Positions 1 through 7,608 of a stretch of 15,111 bases of DNA are shown one piece after another. The notes below the pieces were generated by a model, which searched no databases, had not been told where the DNA came from, and worked only from the letters and a program-made list of their open reading frames with translations. The DNA is from Planctomycetota bacterium (GTDB taxonomy: Bacteria; Planctomycetota; Phycisphaerae; WQYP01), in NCBI GenBank assembly GCA_021785155.1, contig JAJYGE010000331.1, positions 1 to 15,111 on the forward strand. The letters run 5' to 3'. The position numbers were made by a program, and so were the translations under genes. The number at the start of each line of letters is the position of its first letter. Within the stretch, counting starts at the first letter, position 1.

Positions 1-1339
1 ATGATTTACCGGCAGGTTCATCTATGCAAACCGCTGTGAGAAGCAAGCCAATCACGGACATTCCCGCGGATAGCAACATGCCGCCGCCGAAGCCCAGTTT
101 CGCAAGAATACCATTAAGAAACAGCACGCCCAGAAACGCGCCTAATTTGGCCACCCCAGCGGAAATTCCGTGGCCGGTAGTTCGCAGGTTTACCGGGAAA
201 AGTTCCGCCGCCAGAACAAATGTGGTGACATTGGGGCCGAATTCCGAGAAAAAATAGCTCAAGCCAAAAACGGTGATAAATGCCGCCGCGTTGTGCGCCA
301 GAGCCGGAACCAGGCCCAGCACAAGAAACATCAGCGTCATAAGCGCAAAGCCCATCATCTGGATAAATTTTCGCCCCAATCTGTCGCTGAACATAAAAGC
401 GCACACGTAACCGGGAACGGCAAATAATCCGAAGATAATAACATTCCAGGCCACCGTGGTAATCATTGATGCGTGTGGAGCCACGGAATTAATAATCGCC
501 GGCATACCGATGGTATTTCCATAGTAGGCGTAATCAAAAACAAACCAGCAGCCCGCCGTGCCCAGCAGGGTCAAAGCATATTTCCGTAGAGGTTCCCGCA
601 CCACTGGTGTAGCAGAGCCGCCCGAACGGGCCACGCCATCCGTATAGTTTGCCAGGTCGGCAGAGGCCTTCATGCTTTGGCCTTTGGCACGGGCCTGCCA
701 GCGTGGGGATTCAGGCAGTGCCCGCCGCAACAATATAACGCCTGCCGCGGGCAATGCGCCCAGTCCCAGCGCAATTCTCCAAGCAATATCATGGTTGACT
801 CCCGCCGCCAGCAGGGTCAGGATCACAATTGGTCCGGCCAGAAAACCCAAGGCCTGACAGGAAAATACCATTCCCACCATTTTGCCGCGATCCTTCCGGT
901 TGGCGTATTCACTCATGATAACGGCCGACAGAGGATAATCACCACCGATTCCCAGGCCCATCACGACGCGCCACAGAATAAGTTGCCACACCCCAAATGA
1001 AAAAGCGCTGCCAAGTGCGCCGATGGTCATAAGAATGGCTTCAAGGCCGTAGACACTTTTGCGACCAATACGATCCGCCAGCGTACCAAATAAAATTGCC
1101 CCAATAAATGTTGCAAATAAAGAGGAAGACGCGATTAAACCGACTTCAGCGGGACCGGCTTTCCAGGTTTCATTGGCCAATCCCACAGCGGTACCAATGA
1201 TGGCCAAATCGTACGCGGAGGTAAAAAATCCCATGCCGGCAGTGATGATAGCGCGCAGGTGAAACCCACTGAATTTTACTTCGTTGAGAGCTTCTGTGAC
1301 TTCACGAGCATGCACGGTATTGTTTACAGCGGCTGCCAT
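1..1339 (-). CDS. Phosphate:H+ symporter, MFS (PHS/Pho84 type), 3' end cut by window edge
   Basis: Inner-membrane major facilitator that probably imports inorganic phosphate with protons. About 446 codons are visible and the C-terminus runs off the left edge. The protein starts MAAAVNNTVHAREVTEAL and has alternating hydrophobic segments typical of a 12-helix MFS. The motif GLGIGGDYPLSAVIMSE (about residues 128-144) is the family hallmark. Acidic residues match those used by the fungal phosphate transporter PiPT: D44 in helix 1 (SAYDLAIIG), E100, D134 in GGDYP, and D269 in helix 7 (WFVFDYAYYG). The MFS loop motif GTLADRIGRKS lies near residues 85-95, and a charged central loop sits around 205-255. 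The ATG at 1339 has a GGAG about 9 nt upstream. The gene is transcribed away from the AT-rich region at 1440-1510. Seen: motifs and start. Known: PHS family residues. Inferred: phosphate as the substrate; another organic or inorganic anion is the main alternative. Confidence 0.88.
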   Translation of the reverse strand, partial: MAAAVNNTVHAREVTEALNEVKFSGFHLRAIITAGMGFFTSAYDLAIIGTAVGLANETWKAGPAEVGLIASSSLFATFIGAILFGTLADRIGRKSVYGLEAILMTIGALGSAFSFGVWQLILWRVVMGLGIGGDYPLSAVIMSEYANRKDRGKMVGMVFSCQALGFLAGPIVILTLLAAGVNHDIAWRIALGLGALPAAGVILLRRALPESPRWQARAKGQSMKASADLANYTDGVARSGGSATPVVREPLRKYALTLLGTAGCWFVFDYAYYGNTIGMPAIINSVAPHASMITTVAWNVIIFGLFAVPGYVCAFMFSDRLGRKFIQMMGFALMTLMFLVLGLVPALAHNAAAFITVFGLSYFFSEFGPNVTTFVLAAELFPVNLRTTGHGISAGVAKLGAFLGVLFLNGILAKLGFGGGMLLSAGMSVIGLLLTAVCIDEPAGKS

Positions 1340-1423
1340 GATGTACTTCTCCGCATTAAAATCCACCTGAAAGCTCACGTGCAAAACAATCACACGCATC
1401 GGTGCCTTCTTAATTCATACGAA

Positions 1424-1504
1424 ACTATAGCATTCCTAACAATGGCTTAATATTAGCATTGTGTTAAGAATTCATTAAGATTTTATTCATTAATATGAAG
1501 TTAA
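1424..1504 (-). promoter_or_regulatory. Candidate promoter and Pho-box-like repeats upstream of the phosphate transporter
   Basis: Read on the minus strand, four TTAAC/TTAAT pentamers lie at 1504-1500, 1493-1489, 1478-1474 and 1467-1463. They form two pairs, each with an 11-bp period, 15 bp apart. An 11-bp direct-repeat period is the usual spacing of PhoB/PhoP/SphR sites, and the cyanobacterial Pho box contains TTAAC. A TATAGT -10 candidate lies at 1429-1424 with no good -35, which would suit an activator-dependent promoter. The region is very AT-rich, so chance is a real possibility. Confidence 0.3.
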
Positions 1505-1759
1505 TATTTATAAATAGCGCTTTATACCTTAATCCTAGTGCTCTGGCCCTCCGCCAATCCTGATATTTAGGCGTGACAGAACACCAGCAATTACGCCATT
1601 ATTCTGTCGTCGATTTCGATACGCCAACCAAGATTATCTGAATGGCAGCCTTCAGCTTGCCAAATGGATTCTTTACTGAATGACCGTTATTTGTAACTAT
1701 TCACGGCCTGGCGGCCAATAACTTGTGGTGCGTGTTTTCATACCTGCATTTCTTACTGC

Positions 1760-1779
1760 GGCAGACAAGAAAGTCTGCC
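1760..1779. repeat. Perfect 7-bp stem-loop in intergenic DNA
   Basis: GGCAGAC (1760-1766), loop AAGAAA, GTCTGCC (1773-1779). It has no T-tract on either strand and is not next to a gene end, so it is not an obvious intrinsic terminator. It may be a copy of a dispersed palindromic element; nothing else in this window matches it. Confidence 0.45.
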
Positions 1780-2065
1780 CCACAAAGAAAGCGGCACACG
1801 GACGGTTACAGTTATTTTACATACCAACCAAAATTAAACTTTTTTGCATTGGTGCCCGCGTGCAATTCCTGCGCGGGTGTGCCGGCATGAAAACGCGCCG
1901 CGTGGGGTTCCCATATAGATGGTCCATTGGCACGGAGTTGCATGGATCACCGAAGTTTTGCCTTGGCCGACTTCATTGCGCATGGTAGTATCCCAAGGTA
2001 ACTTATGGCCGATGAACGCAATGGCGTTGAAGCGCTATTGCGGCTTGTGTGGATGGCATGGATAT

Positions 2066-3421
2066 ATGAAAAAATTTGAACAATTGCAGATTTGGCAATG
2101 GTGGAGCACGTTGCTTGGCTGGACTCTTGTCGGGATTGTCTCGCTGGTTGTTGCCATTCAGGCCTGGCATCGGCAGGCCAAAGATTTAGCGCTGGCTCAT
2201 CCATCGGACATTAACGATTTCAATCGCTGGCTGCGGATGTTGCCGCAATTTTTGCATCAGCATCTCGCTATCACCGGCAATCTTTGGCCCATGCCGCCAT
2301 TCACATTTGTTCTGCTGGCACCCTTCTCCTGGATGTCATTCCCGGCGGCACAATTTGCATGGGTGCTGTGCAAACCGTTGATGCTGGCGATTATTTTTTA
2401 TGCGGTACTGGCCATGGTGCGGCGCGCCGGCGGAAAAATTAGTGCGGTTCCCATGGCCTTGATTCTGCTGACCTGGCTATGGCCGGTAGTGGGCGACATG
2501 CAGGAAGGGCAGATGAATCTGCTGATGCTTACGCCGCTGGCCGCGGGATTGTTTATGGTGCAACGGGAGGAAGCTTGGAGCGATTGGTTGGGCGGATTGC
2601 TTATCGGCATGGCGGTGGCCATTAAAGTTACTCCCCTGATTTTTTTGATCTATCTGCTATGGCGGCGGCGATGGATTCCCGCCATTGCCATGCTGGGAGG
2701 TATCGTATTTTGGCTATTTGTACCGCTTGCATTATGTTTTGGTCCGCGTCAGGCCATGCTCTGGAATCAGCAATATTTTCATGCCATGATCGCTCCCTAC
2801 CTGGTGAAAGGAGCGGTGGCGGTAACGTCCGGAGAATCCCTGCCGAGTTTTCTTATTCGGTTGCTGGCGCACCGATCAGCTTTTGTCACCTATCATCATG
2901 GTGTCGCAAAAAAATATTATGTGAATGTCTTAAATCTGTCGGTGCCGATGGCCCAGCGGATTGTGAGAATCATTCTGTTAACCATTGGCATCGCTGGACT
3001 CGTGTGGATGCGCCGCGGATTGCCCACATTCAAGAGCCGCCGTTATATTTTTGAAATTGGAGCTGTGGCCGCTTTTATGCTGTGGGCGGAGGCGTGGGGA
3101 TGGGTGCCGCACTATGTGATTTTAATTTTCACGCTCATGGCGGCCGGGTTAATCGCCAGCGATCCGCAGGCAAAACCGCAGGTGCGACGCAGAATGACTA
3201 TTCTGCTGGCCATTGCGGCGTTTTTGATGGCGATGACTTCCGACATGGTGAAAGTGTTCGGTCCGCACGCTTCCAATTACAGCCGCACTTTTGATCCGGT
3301 GCTTTTTGCCGGAATTATACTTGTGCTGGGCATCATGACCGCGGGTTATCCATGGTCGGTGGCCACGTCCTGTAGTGACGTAACGGATCACGAAATCCAA
3401 ACGATAACGCAATCGTCCTGA
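2066..3421 (+). CDS. GT87/DUF2029-type polytopic glycosyltransferase
   Basis: Membrane glycosyltransferase of the GT-C fold, likely using a polyprenyl-phosphate-linked sugar to glycosylate an envelope lipid or glycan on the outer face of the inner membrane. The 451-residue protein has about ten hydrophobic segments. Visible features are a first membrane helix at about 12-33; an acidic first loop with D48 and D51 (DINDFNRW), where GT87 enzymes such as PimE keep the catalytic Asp; the strongly conserved GDMQEGQMNLLML (143-155); IKVTPL (186-191); and WVPHYV in the last third. The ATG at 2066 was chosen because it sits just before the first helix, as in the paralogue at 12283-13593. Upstream in-frame ATGs at 1919, 2012 and 2021 would add sequence that looks non-coding. 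No strong Shine-Dalgarno is seen. It converges on thiC with a 46-bp gap. The donor and acceptor are unknown. Confidence 0.82.
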   Translation: MKKFEQLQIWQWWSTLLGWTLVGIVSLVVAIQAWHRQAKDLALAHPSDINDFNRWLRMLPQFLHQHLAITGNLWPMPPFTFVLLAPFSWMSFPAAQFAWVLCKPLMLAIIFYAVLAMVRRAGGKISAVPMALILLTWLWPVVGDMQEGQMNLLMLTPLAAGLFMVQREEAWSDWLGGLLIGMAVAIKVTPLIFLIYLLWRRRWIPAIAMLGGIVFWLFVPLALCFGPRQAMLWNQQYFHAMIAPYLVKGAVAVTSGESLPSFLIRLLAHRSAFVTYHHGVAKKYYVNVLNLSVPMAQRIVRIILLTIGIAGLVWMRRGLPTFKSRRYIFEIGAVAAFMLWAEAWGWVPHYVILIFTLMAAGLIASDPQAKPQVRRRMTILLAIAAFLMAMTSDMVKVFGPHASNYSRTFDPVLFAGIILVLGIMTAGYPWSVATSCSDVTDHEIQTITQSS

Positions 3422-3426
3422 AGAAG

Positions 3427-3449
3427 CGCACAGCGGAAAACCGCGTGCG
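3427..3449. terminator. Bidirectional hairpin between GT87 gene and thiC
   Basis: CGCAC-A-GCGG, loop AAAA, CCGC-GTGCG: nine base pairs with one bulged A. It lies 5 bases after the GT87 stop (3419-3421) and 18 bases beyond the thiC stop (3470-3468). On plus it is followed by GAACTTTT, on minus by CTTCTTC. It is probably a shared terminator for the two convergent genes. The U-tracts are imperfect. Confidence 0.6.
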
Positions 3450-3467
3450 GAACTTTTACCCAGTCGC

Positions 3468-5189
3468 TTATAACCCAACTTCATTGAGTACCACACCATG
3501 GGCTTTGAGGGTATTAAGCTGCACCAGCCTGGCTTCATCGGCATCGGCTACGCTGTCACTATGGCACACGGCTTTCTTGCCTTTATGAGCCAGGGCGTGA
3601 ATTTGTTCCTGCGTTAATACGCCGCGCTGTTTCAGAAGTTCCGCACCTTCCGCCGATACGCCCGCCGATTGCGCCGATTTTTTTGCCGGCTCAAAATTGA
3701 CATCCTTACCACTGGCGAATTCCTGAATTTCCTTGCTGATTCGCATGGAGCACCAGTCGTGGCCGCACATGGCGCAGAAATCTGTATCCACTTCCAAATC
3801 TTCATCATGCAAGGCTCGAGCGGTTTCTCCATCAAAGGCCAGTTCGAACATCTTCGGCCAATTCAGCGCCGCCCGTGCTTTGGACATGTCATCATCCCAT
3901 TGTCGCGCACCGTTCACGCCGCGGGCGATATCACCCGCGTGTGCTGCGATCTTATACGCAATACAGCCCGCCTTGACATCCTGCGCCTTTGGCAACCCCA
4001 CATGTTCCTTGGGTGTTACATAACACAGCATGGCCGCACCAGCCCGCGCCGCTTCTGTGGCCCCAATGGCGCTGGTAATATGGTCATAGCCGGGAAATAC
4101 ATCGGTCGTCAGTGGCCCCAGCACATAAAAGGGCGCATCATCACACACCCGCTGCTGAAGCTGCATGTTCATGGCAATCTGATCCATCGGCACATGTCCC
4201 GGCCCTTCCACCATTACCTGCACACCCGCCTCACGCGCGCGATAAACCAATTCGCCCAACGTGCGTAATTCCGCCAACTGCGCCGCATCCGTGGCATCGG
4301 CGCAGCTCCCGGGCCGCAGGCCATCCCCCAACGAATACGTAACATCATATTGCCGCATGATGGCGGAAATCTCATCAAATAATTCATACATCGGATTCTG
4401 CTTGTTATGGACAATCATCCACTTGGCCAACATGCTGCCGCCCCGGCTGACGATGCCCGTTAATCGATCTTTCACCAGCGGGAGATGCTGCTTAAGCACG
4501 CCGGCATGAATGGTGAAATAATCCACGCCCTGCTGCGCCTGGCGTTCAATTTCCTGGAGGATAATGTCATACGTTAGTTCTTCGATCTTGCGCCCGATGA
4601 TCATGGAATAAATAGGCACGGTGCCGATGGGTATCGTGCTGTGATCTATTATGGCCTGTCGGCATTCCACCAGATTGCCGCCCGTGGATAAATCCATGAG
4701 CGTGTCGGCCCCGAATTTTTGCGCCCATTGTAATTTTTCAACTTCTTCCGCGGTATTGCTGGAAACCGGCGATGCTCCGATGTTGGCGTTGACTTTGGTT
4801 GTCACCATGCGGCCAATGGCCATGGGGTCCAATCGTTTGGATGATCGCTGGCCCTTAAACATGGCAGGATCCATGATGACGTTGGTTCGTTGGGCCACAG
4901 TTTGATTCACCCACAGCCGCCGGGCATCACCCCGCGCACCGGGATGTCCGGCATCCGCAGGTAAATCATATTGAATGTCCATCAAAGAAGTTGCCGCCGC
5001 CTGCCCTCCTGCGCCCTGTAAATGCCGGATATTGGCGGGAATTACCAGCCGCCCGCGCGCCACTTCCTGCCGGATAAATTCCGGTGTCTGCCCCTCACGC
5101 TGGGCCACACGAATCATCTGCGGGGTAACGATTCCCGCGCTGGCAAATTCATATTGGGTAACAAGATTTTCAGCGGGCTGAATCATCAT
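3468..5189 (-). CDS. thiC: Phosphomethylpyrimidine synthase ThiC
   Basis: Radical-SAM enzyme of thiamine biosynthesis in the cytoplasm. It rearranges 5-aminoimidazole ribotide to 4-amino-5-hydroxymethyl-2-methylpyrimidine phosphate. The 573-residue protein carries the ThiC core motifs: [83 protein letters not shown] and [10 protein letters not shown]. The C-terminal [4Fe-4S] ligand motif CAMCGHDWC is at about 472-480. The start at 5189 is supported by AAGGAG six bases upstream. Two oddities are visible: an insertion of about 65 residues (roughly 57-121) between IPANIRH and DPMAIGR, where short ThiC proteins join directly, and a tail of about 93 residues after the cluster motif. It is controlled by the TPP riboswitch in its leader. 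No other thiamine gene is adjacent. Identity is certain from the motifs; the role of the insertion is unknown. Confidence 0.97.
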   Translation of the reverse strand: MMIQPAENLVTQYEFASAGIVTPQMIRVAQREGQTPEFIRQEVARGRLVIPANIRHLQGAGGQAAATSLMDIQYDLPADAGHPGARGDARRLWVNQTVAQRTNVIMDPAMFKGQRSSKRLDPMAIGRMVTTKVNANIGASPVSSNTAEEVEKLQWAQKFGADTLMDLSTGGNLVECRQAIIDHSTIPIGTVPIYSMIIGRKIEELTYDIILQEIERQAQQGVDYFTIHAGVLKQHLPLVKDRLTGIVSRGGSMLAKWMIVHNKQNPMYELFDEISAIMRQYDVTYSLGDGLRPGSCADATDAAQLAELRTLGELVYRAREAGVQVMVEGPGHVPMDQIAMNMQLQQRVCDDAPFYVLGPLTTDVFPGYDHITSAIGATEAARAGAAMLCYVTPKEHVGLPKAQDVKAGCIAYKIAAHAGDIARGVNGARQWDDDMSKARAALNWPKMFELAFDGETARALHDEDLEVDTDFCAMCGHDWCSMRISKEIQEFASGKDVNFEPAKKSAQSAGVSAEGAELLKQRGVLTQEQIHALAHKGKKAVCHSDSVADADEARLVQLNTLKAHGVVLNEVGL

Positions 5190-5273
5190 GCGGCACTCCT
5201 TAAAATCAACCGCAATTGCGGCCAGGTTTAGCAACCCGAAAGGTGAAAACGACGGGAAAACGTGGCAGTCCCT

Positions 5274-5359
5274 GCTCGCGCTCCCTACGCCGGTACAATC
5301 CGGGTCAGGTTCCAAGGGTTTATTCTCAGTTCCGATTCATCAGAACACCCCTGGCGAAC
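5274..5359 (-). promoter_or_regulatory. TPP riboswitch (THI element) in the thiC leader
   Basis: Read on minus, the leader has the TPP aptamer blocks in order: AGGGGTG, CTGAGA, ACCCTTGGAACCTGA, CCGGATTGTACCGG and GCGTAGGGA. The P1 helix can be drawn between GTTCGC (5359-5354) and GCGAGC (5279-5274). It binds thiamine pyrophosphate and lowers thiC expression when the cofactor is plentiful. Downstream (5273-5190) a short CCGCAATTGCGG hairpin lies about 10 bases before AAGGAG. This suggests control of translation, or a weak terminator, but the expression platform is not clear. Confidence 0.95.
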
Positions 5360-5368
5360 AAGCTGAGG

Positions 5369-5398
5369 ATTATAGCACATGTCCCGCGCCTGCGTAAA
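5369..5398 (-). promoter_or_regulatory. sigma70-type promoter of thiC
   Basis: Minus-strand TATAAT at 5374-5369 (perfect -10) with TTTACG at 5398-5393, spacer 18. Transcription would begin near 5362, a few bases before the riboswitch P1 helix, which fits very well. Confidence 0.72.
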
Positions 5399-5441
5399 AC
5401 CCATGGTGCTGGGATCAGGCAAGAAGTTAGCGCTTGCTCAG

Positions 5442-5470
5442 TTGACAGGATACCACTTGTATACGATAAG
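5442..5470 (+). promoter_or_regulatory. Promoter of the DNA methyltransferase, probably giving a leaderless mRNA
   Basis: TTGACA (5442-5447, perfect -35), 17-bp spacer, GATAAG (5465-5470). The expected start of transcription, about 5477, is almost at the ATG (5479), and no Shine-Dalgarno is present. ACTT (5455-5458) and AAGT (5468-5471) flank the -10 region and could be arms of an operator. Confidence 0.6.
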
Positions 5471-5478
5471 TACCATAT

Positions 5479-6366
5479 ATGAGCAGTACCATCTCAAATT
5501 GCGAGCGATTTGAAAGTGTGGTTGGTTCGCTTGGCAAGCCTGCTTTCCGTCAGCGTAATGTGGCGATATACCATTTGGATTGCATCGATGGCATGCGCCG
5601 GATGCAGGCAGGCGTGGTTAATTTATGCGTGACGTCACCACCCTATAATATAGGGAAGGAATATGAAACGTCGTTGCCACTGAAGGAATATCTGGACTGG
5701 TCGGAAGAATGGATCAGCAATGTGCACCGAGTTGTAACTTCTAATGGCTCATTTTGGCTAAATTTGGGCTACCTTTCCATTCCTAATCGGGCGCGTGCAA
5801 TTCCATTGCCGTACCTGCTGTGGAACCGTGTCCCTTTTTTCCTGGTCCAGGAAATTATATGGAACTATGGGGCGGGTGTCGCGACACGTTACAGTTTCTC
5901 ACCCCGGAACGAGAAATTCCTCTGGTACGTCAAGAATTCTGATAATTATGTATTCAACTTGGATGCGGTCCGCGATCCGGAGGTTAAATATCCGAACCAA
6001 AAGAAGAATGGCAAACTTAAGTGCAATCCCTTGGGCAAGAACCCATCCGACGTGTGGACAATTCCAAAAGTTACATCCGGCGCAAATCGCGCATCGGAAG
6101 AGCGAACGGATCACCCGGCACAATTCCCTGCAGCGGTAATCGAACGCATCCTGAGGGCGTGCAGTAATGAAGGAGATATTGTCCTTGACCCATTCATGGG
6201 TTCCGGCACAACTGCCGAGGTCGCGCTTGACTTGGACCGATTTGTGATAGGGTTTGAGGTCAAGGCGGCATACATCGGTACGGCAATCGAGCGTATTAGT
6301 GATCATTTGCGTCGCCGGGAGCGAGTCCTTGCACAGCAGTCACTATTTCAAGAGGCAGGCGGGTAG
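5479..6366 (+). CDS. Type II DNA methyltransferase, beta class (N4-cytosine or N6-adenine)
   Basis: Modification enzyme of a restriction-modification system; it transfers methyl from SAM to an exocyclic amino group in its target site, protecting host DNA. In the 295-residue protein the catalytic motif IV TSPPYN (52-57) comes before the SAM-binding motif I DPFMGSGTT (237-245), the order of the beta class. HPAQFP (212-217) is the usual motif X-region signature. TSPPY is common in N4-cytosine enzymes such as M.PvuII and M.BamHI, but N6-adenine enzymes can also have it. The start is the only sensible one: it lies directly after a promoter, so the mRNA appears leaderless. The gene is convergent with the endonuclease gene and overlaps its 3' end by 19 bp. 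If the ScaI-like call for the endonuclease is right, the product would be N4-methylcytosine in AGTACT; that is inference. Confidence 0.93.
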   Translation: MSSTISNCERFESVVGSLGKPAFRQRNVAIYHLDCIDGMRRMQAGVVNLCVTSPPYNIGKEYETSLPLKEYLDWSEEWISNVHRVVTSNGSFWLNLGYLSIPNRARAIPLPYLLWNRVPFFLVQEIIWNYGAGVATRYSFSPRNEKFLWYVKNSDNYVFNLDAVRDPEVKYPNQKKNGKLKCNPLGKNPSDVWTIPKVTSGANRASEERTDHPAQFPAAVIERILRACSNEGDIVLDPFMGSGTTAEVALDLDRFVIGFEVKAAYIGTAIERISDHLRRRERVLAQQSLFQEAGG

Positions 6367-6944
6367 AGAACCTGTAATTTCAGGGTTTCCGACTCGCCTT
6401 TAACCCGAGATTGTTGGCCGGTCGGAGCCGTCTGCCCAATCCAATCTGTATGGTCAAGCCACCCGAATCGGACACGTAATATCATTGGCTTTTCTGTTGT
6501 GTTTGTAAACTTCTGAAAATTTACCGCCAGGACATAGCCCGATTTGCTCTTCTTTGAGCCGTTTCCCTCCTGGGCATAACTCCTGTTTCCGTAGATATGT
6601 TTAGGACTGGAGGACGTTTTTATCTCCACCGAATATCCAGCATTCGGAATGTACACAATGTCCTTTTCATCGGCCGATTTCTCCGCACGCCATTGATCCG
6701 GGTACTGAGCGCTCAGATCGAGTGTAATGAGCTGTTCAAGGAAGAACCCCATCACCTGCGGTTTGGGAAAAAAGTCCTTGCCAATCTGAAACTCTCTGGT
6801 TCCGATTTTTGAATCAAAGAGAGATTGCCAAGAATTCAAAACAACCGCTACAATCACGGACGCCTGCAGCGGATGGTCGTGAATCAGCCTGTCGGTTATA
6901 CGCTTCCACTGGGTTTGGTCGAAACCCGCGTACGGCGATGCCAT
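6348..6944 (-). CDS. Type II restriction endonuclease, ScaI-like, PD-(D/E)XK fold
   Basis: Cleaves unmethylated copies of the site protected by the neighbouring methyltransferase. The 198-residue protein has a plausible nuclease centre: D95 in KDIVYIP and E107-I-K109 in YSVEIKTSS, i.e. D-x11-E-x-K, followed by HIYGNRSYAQ (117-125). The overall pattern (SPYAGF near the N-terminus, DFFPKPQVMGF at 58-68, SVEIKTS, YGNRSYA) resembles what I recall of the R.ScaI family (target AGTACT). That assignment is from memory and moderate. The ATG at 6944 is preferred over the GTG at 6950 because GGAG lies 8 bases before the ATG but only 2 before the GTG. The controller stop codon (6952-6950) is immediately upstream, so the two genes are co-transcribed and probably translationally linked. 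Its 3' end overlaps the methyltransferase. Confidence 0.82.
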   Translation of the reverse strand: MASPYAGFDQTQWKRITDRLIHDHPLQASVIVAVVLNSWQSLFDSKIGTREFQIGKDFFPKPQVMGFFLEQLITLDLSAQYPDQWRAEKSADEKDIVYIPNAGYSVEIKTSSSPKHIYGNRSYAQEGNGSKKSKSGYVLAVNFQKFTNTTEKPMILRVRFGWLDHTDWIGQTAPTGQQSRVKGESETLKLQVLYPPAS

Positions 6945-6949
6945 TGTCA

Positions 6950-7168
6950 CTACTCCACCCCTTGCATCAATTCGCCAGGTGTCACCTCCAGTGATTTGGC
7001 CAACCGAACAATATTTTCTAAACTTACATTCCGCTCCCCCCGTTCAATTCCACCAATGTAAGTTCTGTGAAGGTTTGCTCGCGCAGCCAGTCCCTCTTGT
7101 GAAATACCCAAAGCGTTTCGCAATTTCCGAACACGACCACCAAGCGCGACCTTTGGATCTTTCTTCAT
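6950..7168 (-). CDS. Restriction-modification controller (C protein), XRE-type HTH
   Basis: Small DNA-binding regulator of 72 residues. It has a typical helix-turn-helix (LRNALGISQEGLAARANL, then HRTYIGGIERGERNVS) and the ending SLENIVRLAKSLEVTPGELM seen in C proteins and XRE repressors. C proteins bind upstream of their own gene, first activating and then repressing the C-R operon. This delays the endonuclease until host DNA is methylated. ATG 7168 is chosen; a GTG at 7183 would add five residues. Neither has a strong Shine-Dalgarno, and leaderless translation is common for C genes. The 9-bp palindrome TAGAGTCTA (7176-7168 on minus) overlaps the ATG and might be an operator. Linkage to the endonuclease gene is direct, with the endonuclease start about 6 bases past this stop. 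No classical tandem C-box is obvious. Confidence 0.88.
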   Translation of the reverse strand: MKKDPKVALGGRVRKLRNALGISQEGLAARANLHRTYIGGIERGERNVSLENIVRLAKSLEVTPGELMQGVE

Positions 7169-7183
7169 AGACTCTACAATCAC

Positions 7184-7608
7184 GCGAAGAACACTTGGGG
7201 TCTACAGCCTTAAGGTATCAGCCGTCGCGTGTCCGAACGCCAGTATGGAAATGATCGTTGACATCCAAACGCACCATTATGGATCCGCATTCTTCTTACT
7301 TAGGCATTGAGCGGGTCTCGCCTCTACCTGGGGCTGGGCTTGAAGAATTGATGGGACCGTATACCTGAATAATCCCTGAGGCATTCAAATGCGGACGCAA
7401 TATTTGGAAGTTGGGTTTATCCCTGCCAGAGCACGTCTGGGTTTGTCACCTTCAGACGCGTGTTAAGAAAATAATGACCATTGAGCGCTTCCATCTGGCA
7501 ATAAGAAGGCAACGCTCTACCGGTACTAACGCAACCGGAGGCTCGCCAACGTTTCATTGTTTGAGTGCAACTTTCGCGCAAACATAACATCCACCGCCGC
7601 GCCAGGAT
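7184..7608. other. Intergenic region between controller gene and SPOR-like gene
   Basis: About 425 bases, with no frame that reads as a protein and no tRNA or repeat array. It should contain the promoter of the C-R operon near its left end, but I cannot pick convincing -35/-10 boxes. An interrupted hairpin lies at 7483-7517. It may be an old junction left when the restriction-modification unit was inserted; no direct repeats were found to prove that. Confidence 0.5.
7483..7517 (-). terminator. Possible hairpin downstream of the SPOR-like gene
   Basis: GAGCG-CTTC, 13-base loop, GAAG-GCAA-CGCTC: nine base pairs with a one-sided 4-base bulge. It lies about 90 bases beyond the 7609 stop. It is followed on minus by AATGGTCATTATTTTC rather than a clean U-tract, so a terminator role is only possible. 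Confidence 0.25.

Larger units (their letters stand above)
1340..2065. other. Divergent intergenic region without a convincing gene
   Basis: This stretch of about 725 bases separates the minus-strand phosphate transporter from the plus-strand GT87 gene. The right half can be translated but the product looks random and has no recognisable domain. It holds an AT-rich block (about 1440-1510) with TTAA repeats, an inverted repeat GACAGAA/TTCTGTC (1575-1581 and 1602-1608, 20-base loop), and a strong small hairpin at 1760-1779. A short open frame at 2005-2079 overlaps the start of the next gene. I see no clear sigma70 promoter for the GT87 gene. Confidence 0.6.

Noticed and set aside
1725..1988. 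Plus-strand 87-codon frame upstream of the GT87 gene
   Set aside because: Its translation crosses the isolated hairpin and has no domain-like pattern; composition is as expected for intergenic DNA.
3669..4268. Plus-strand open frame of 199 codons opposite thiC
   Set aside because: It is fully inside thiC, whose protein motifs are unambiguous; there is no ribosome site or domain.
7200..7560. Search for a C-box, insertion-site direct repeats or integrase remains beside the restriction-modification unit
   Set aside because: Only weak matches such as two TGTAGA copies 28 bp apart were seen; not enough to claim an operator or an attachment site.
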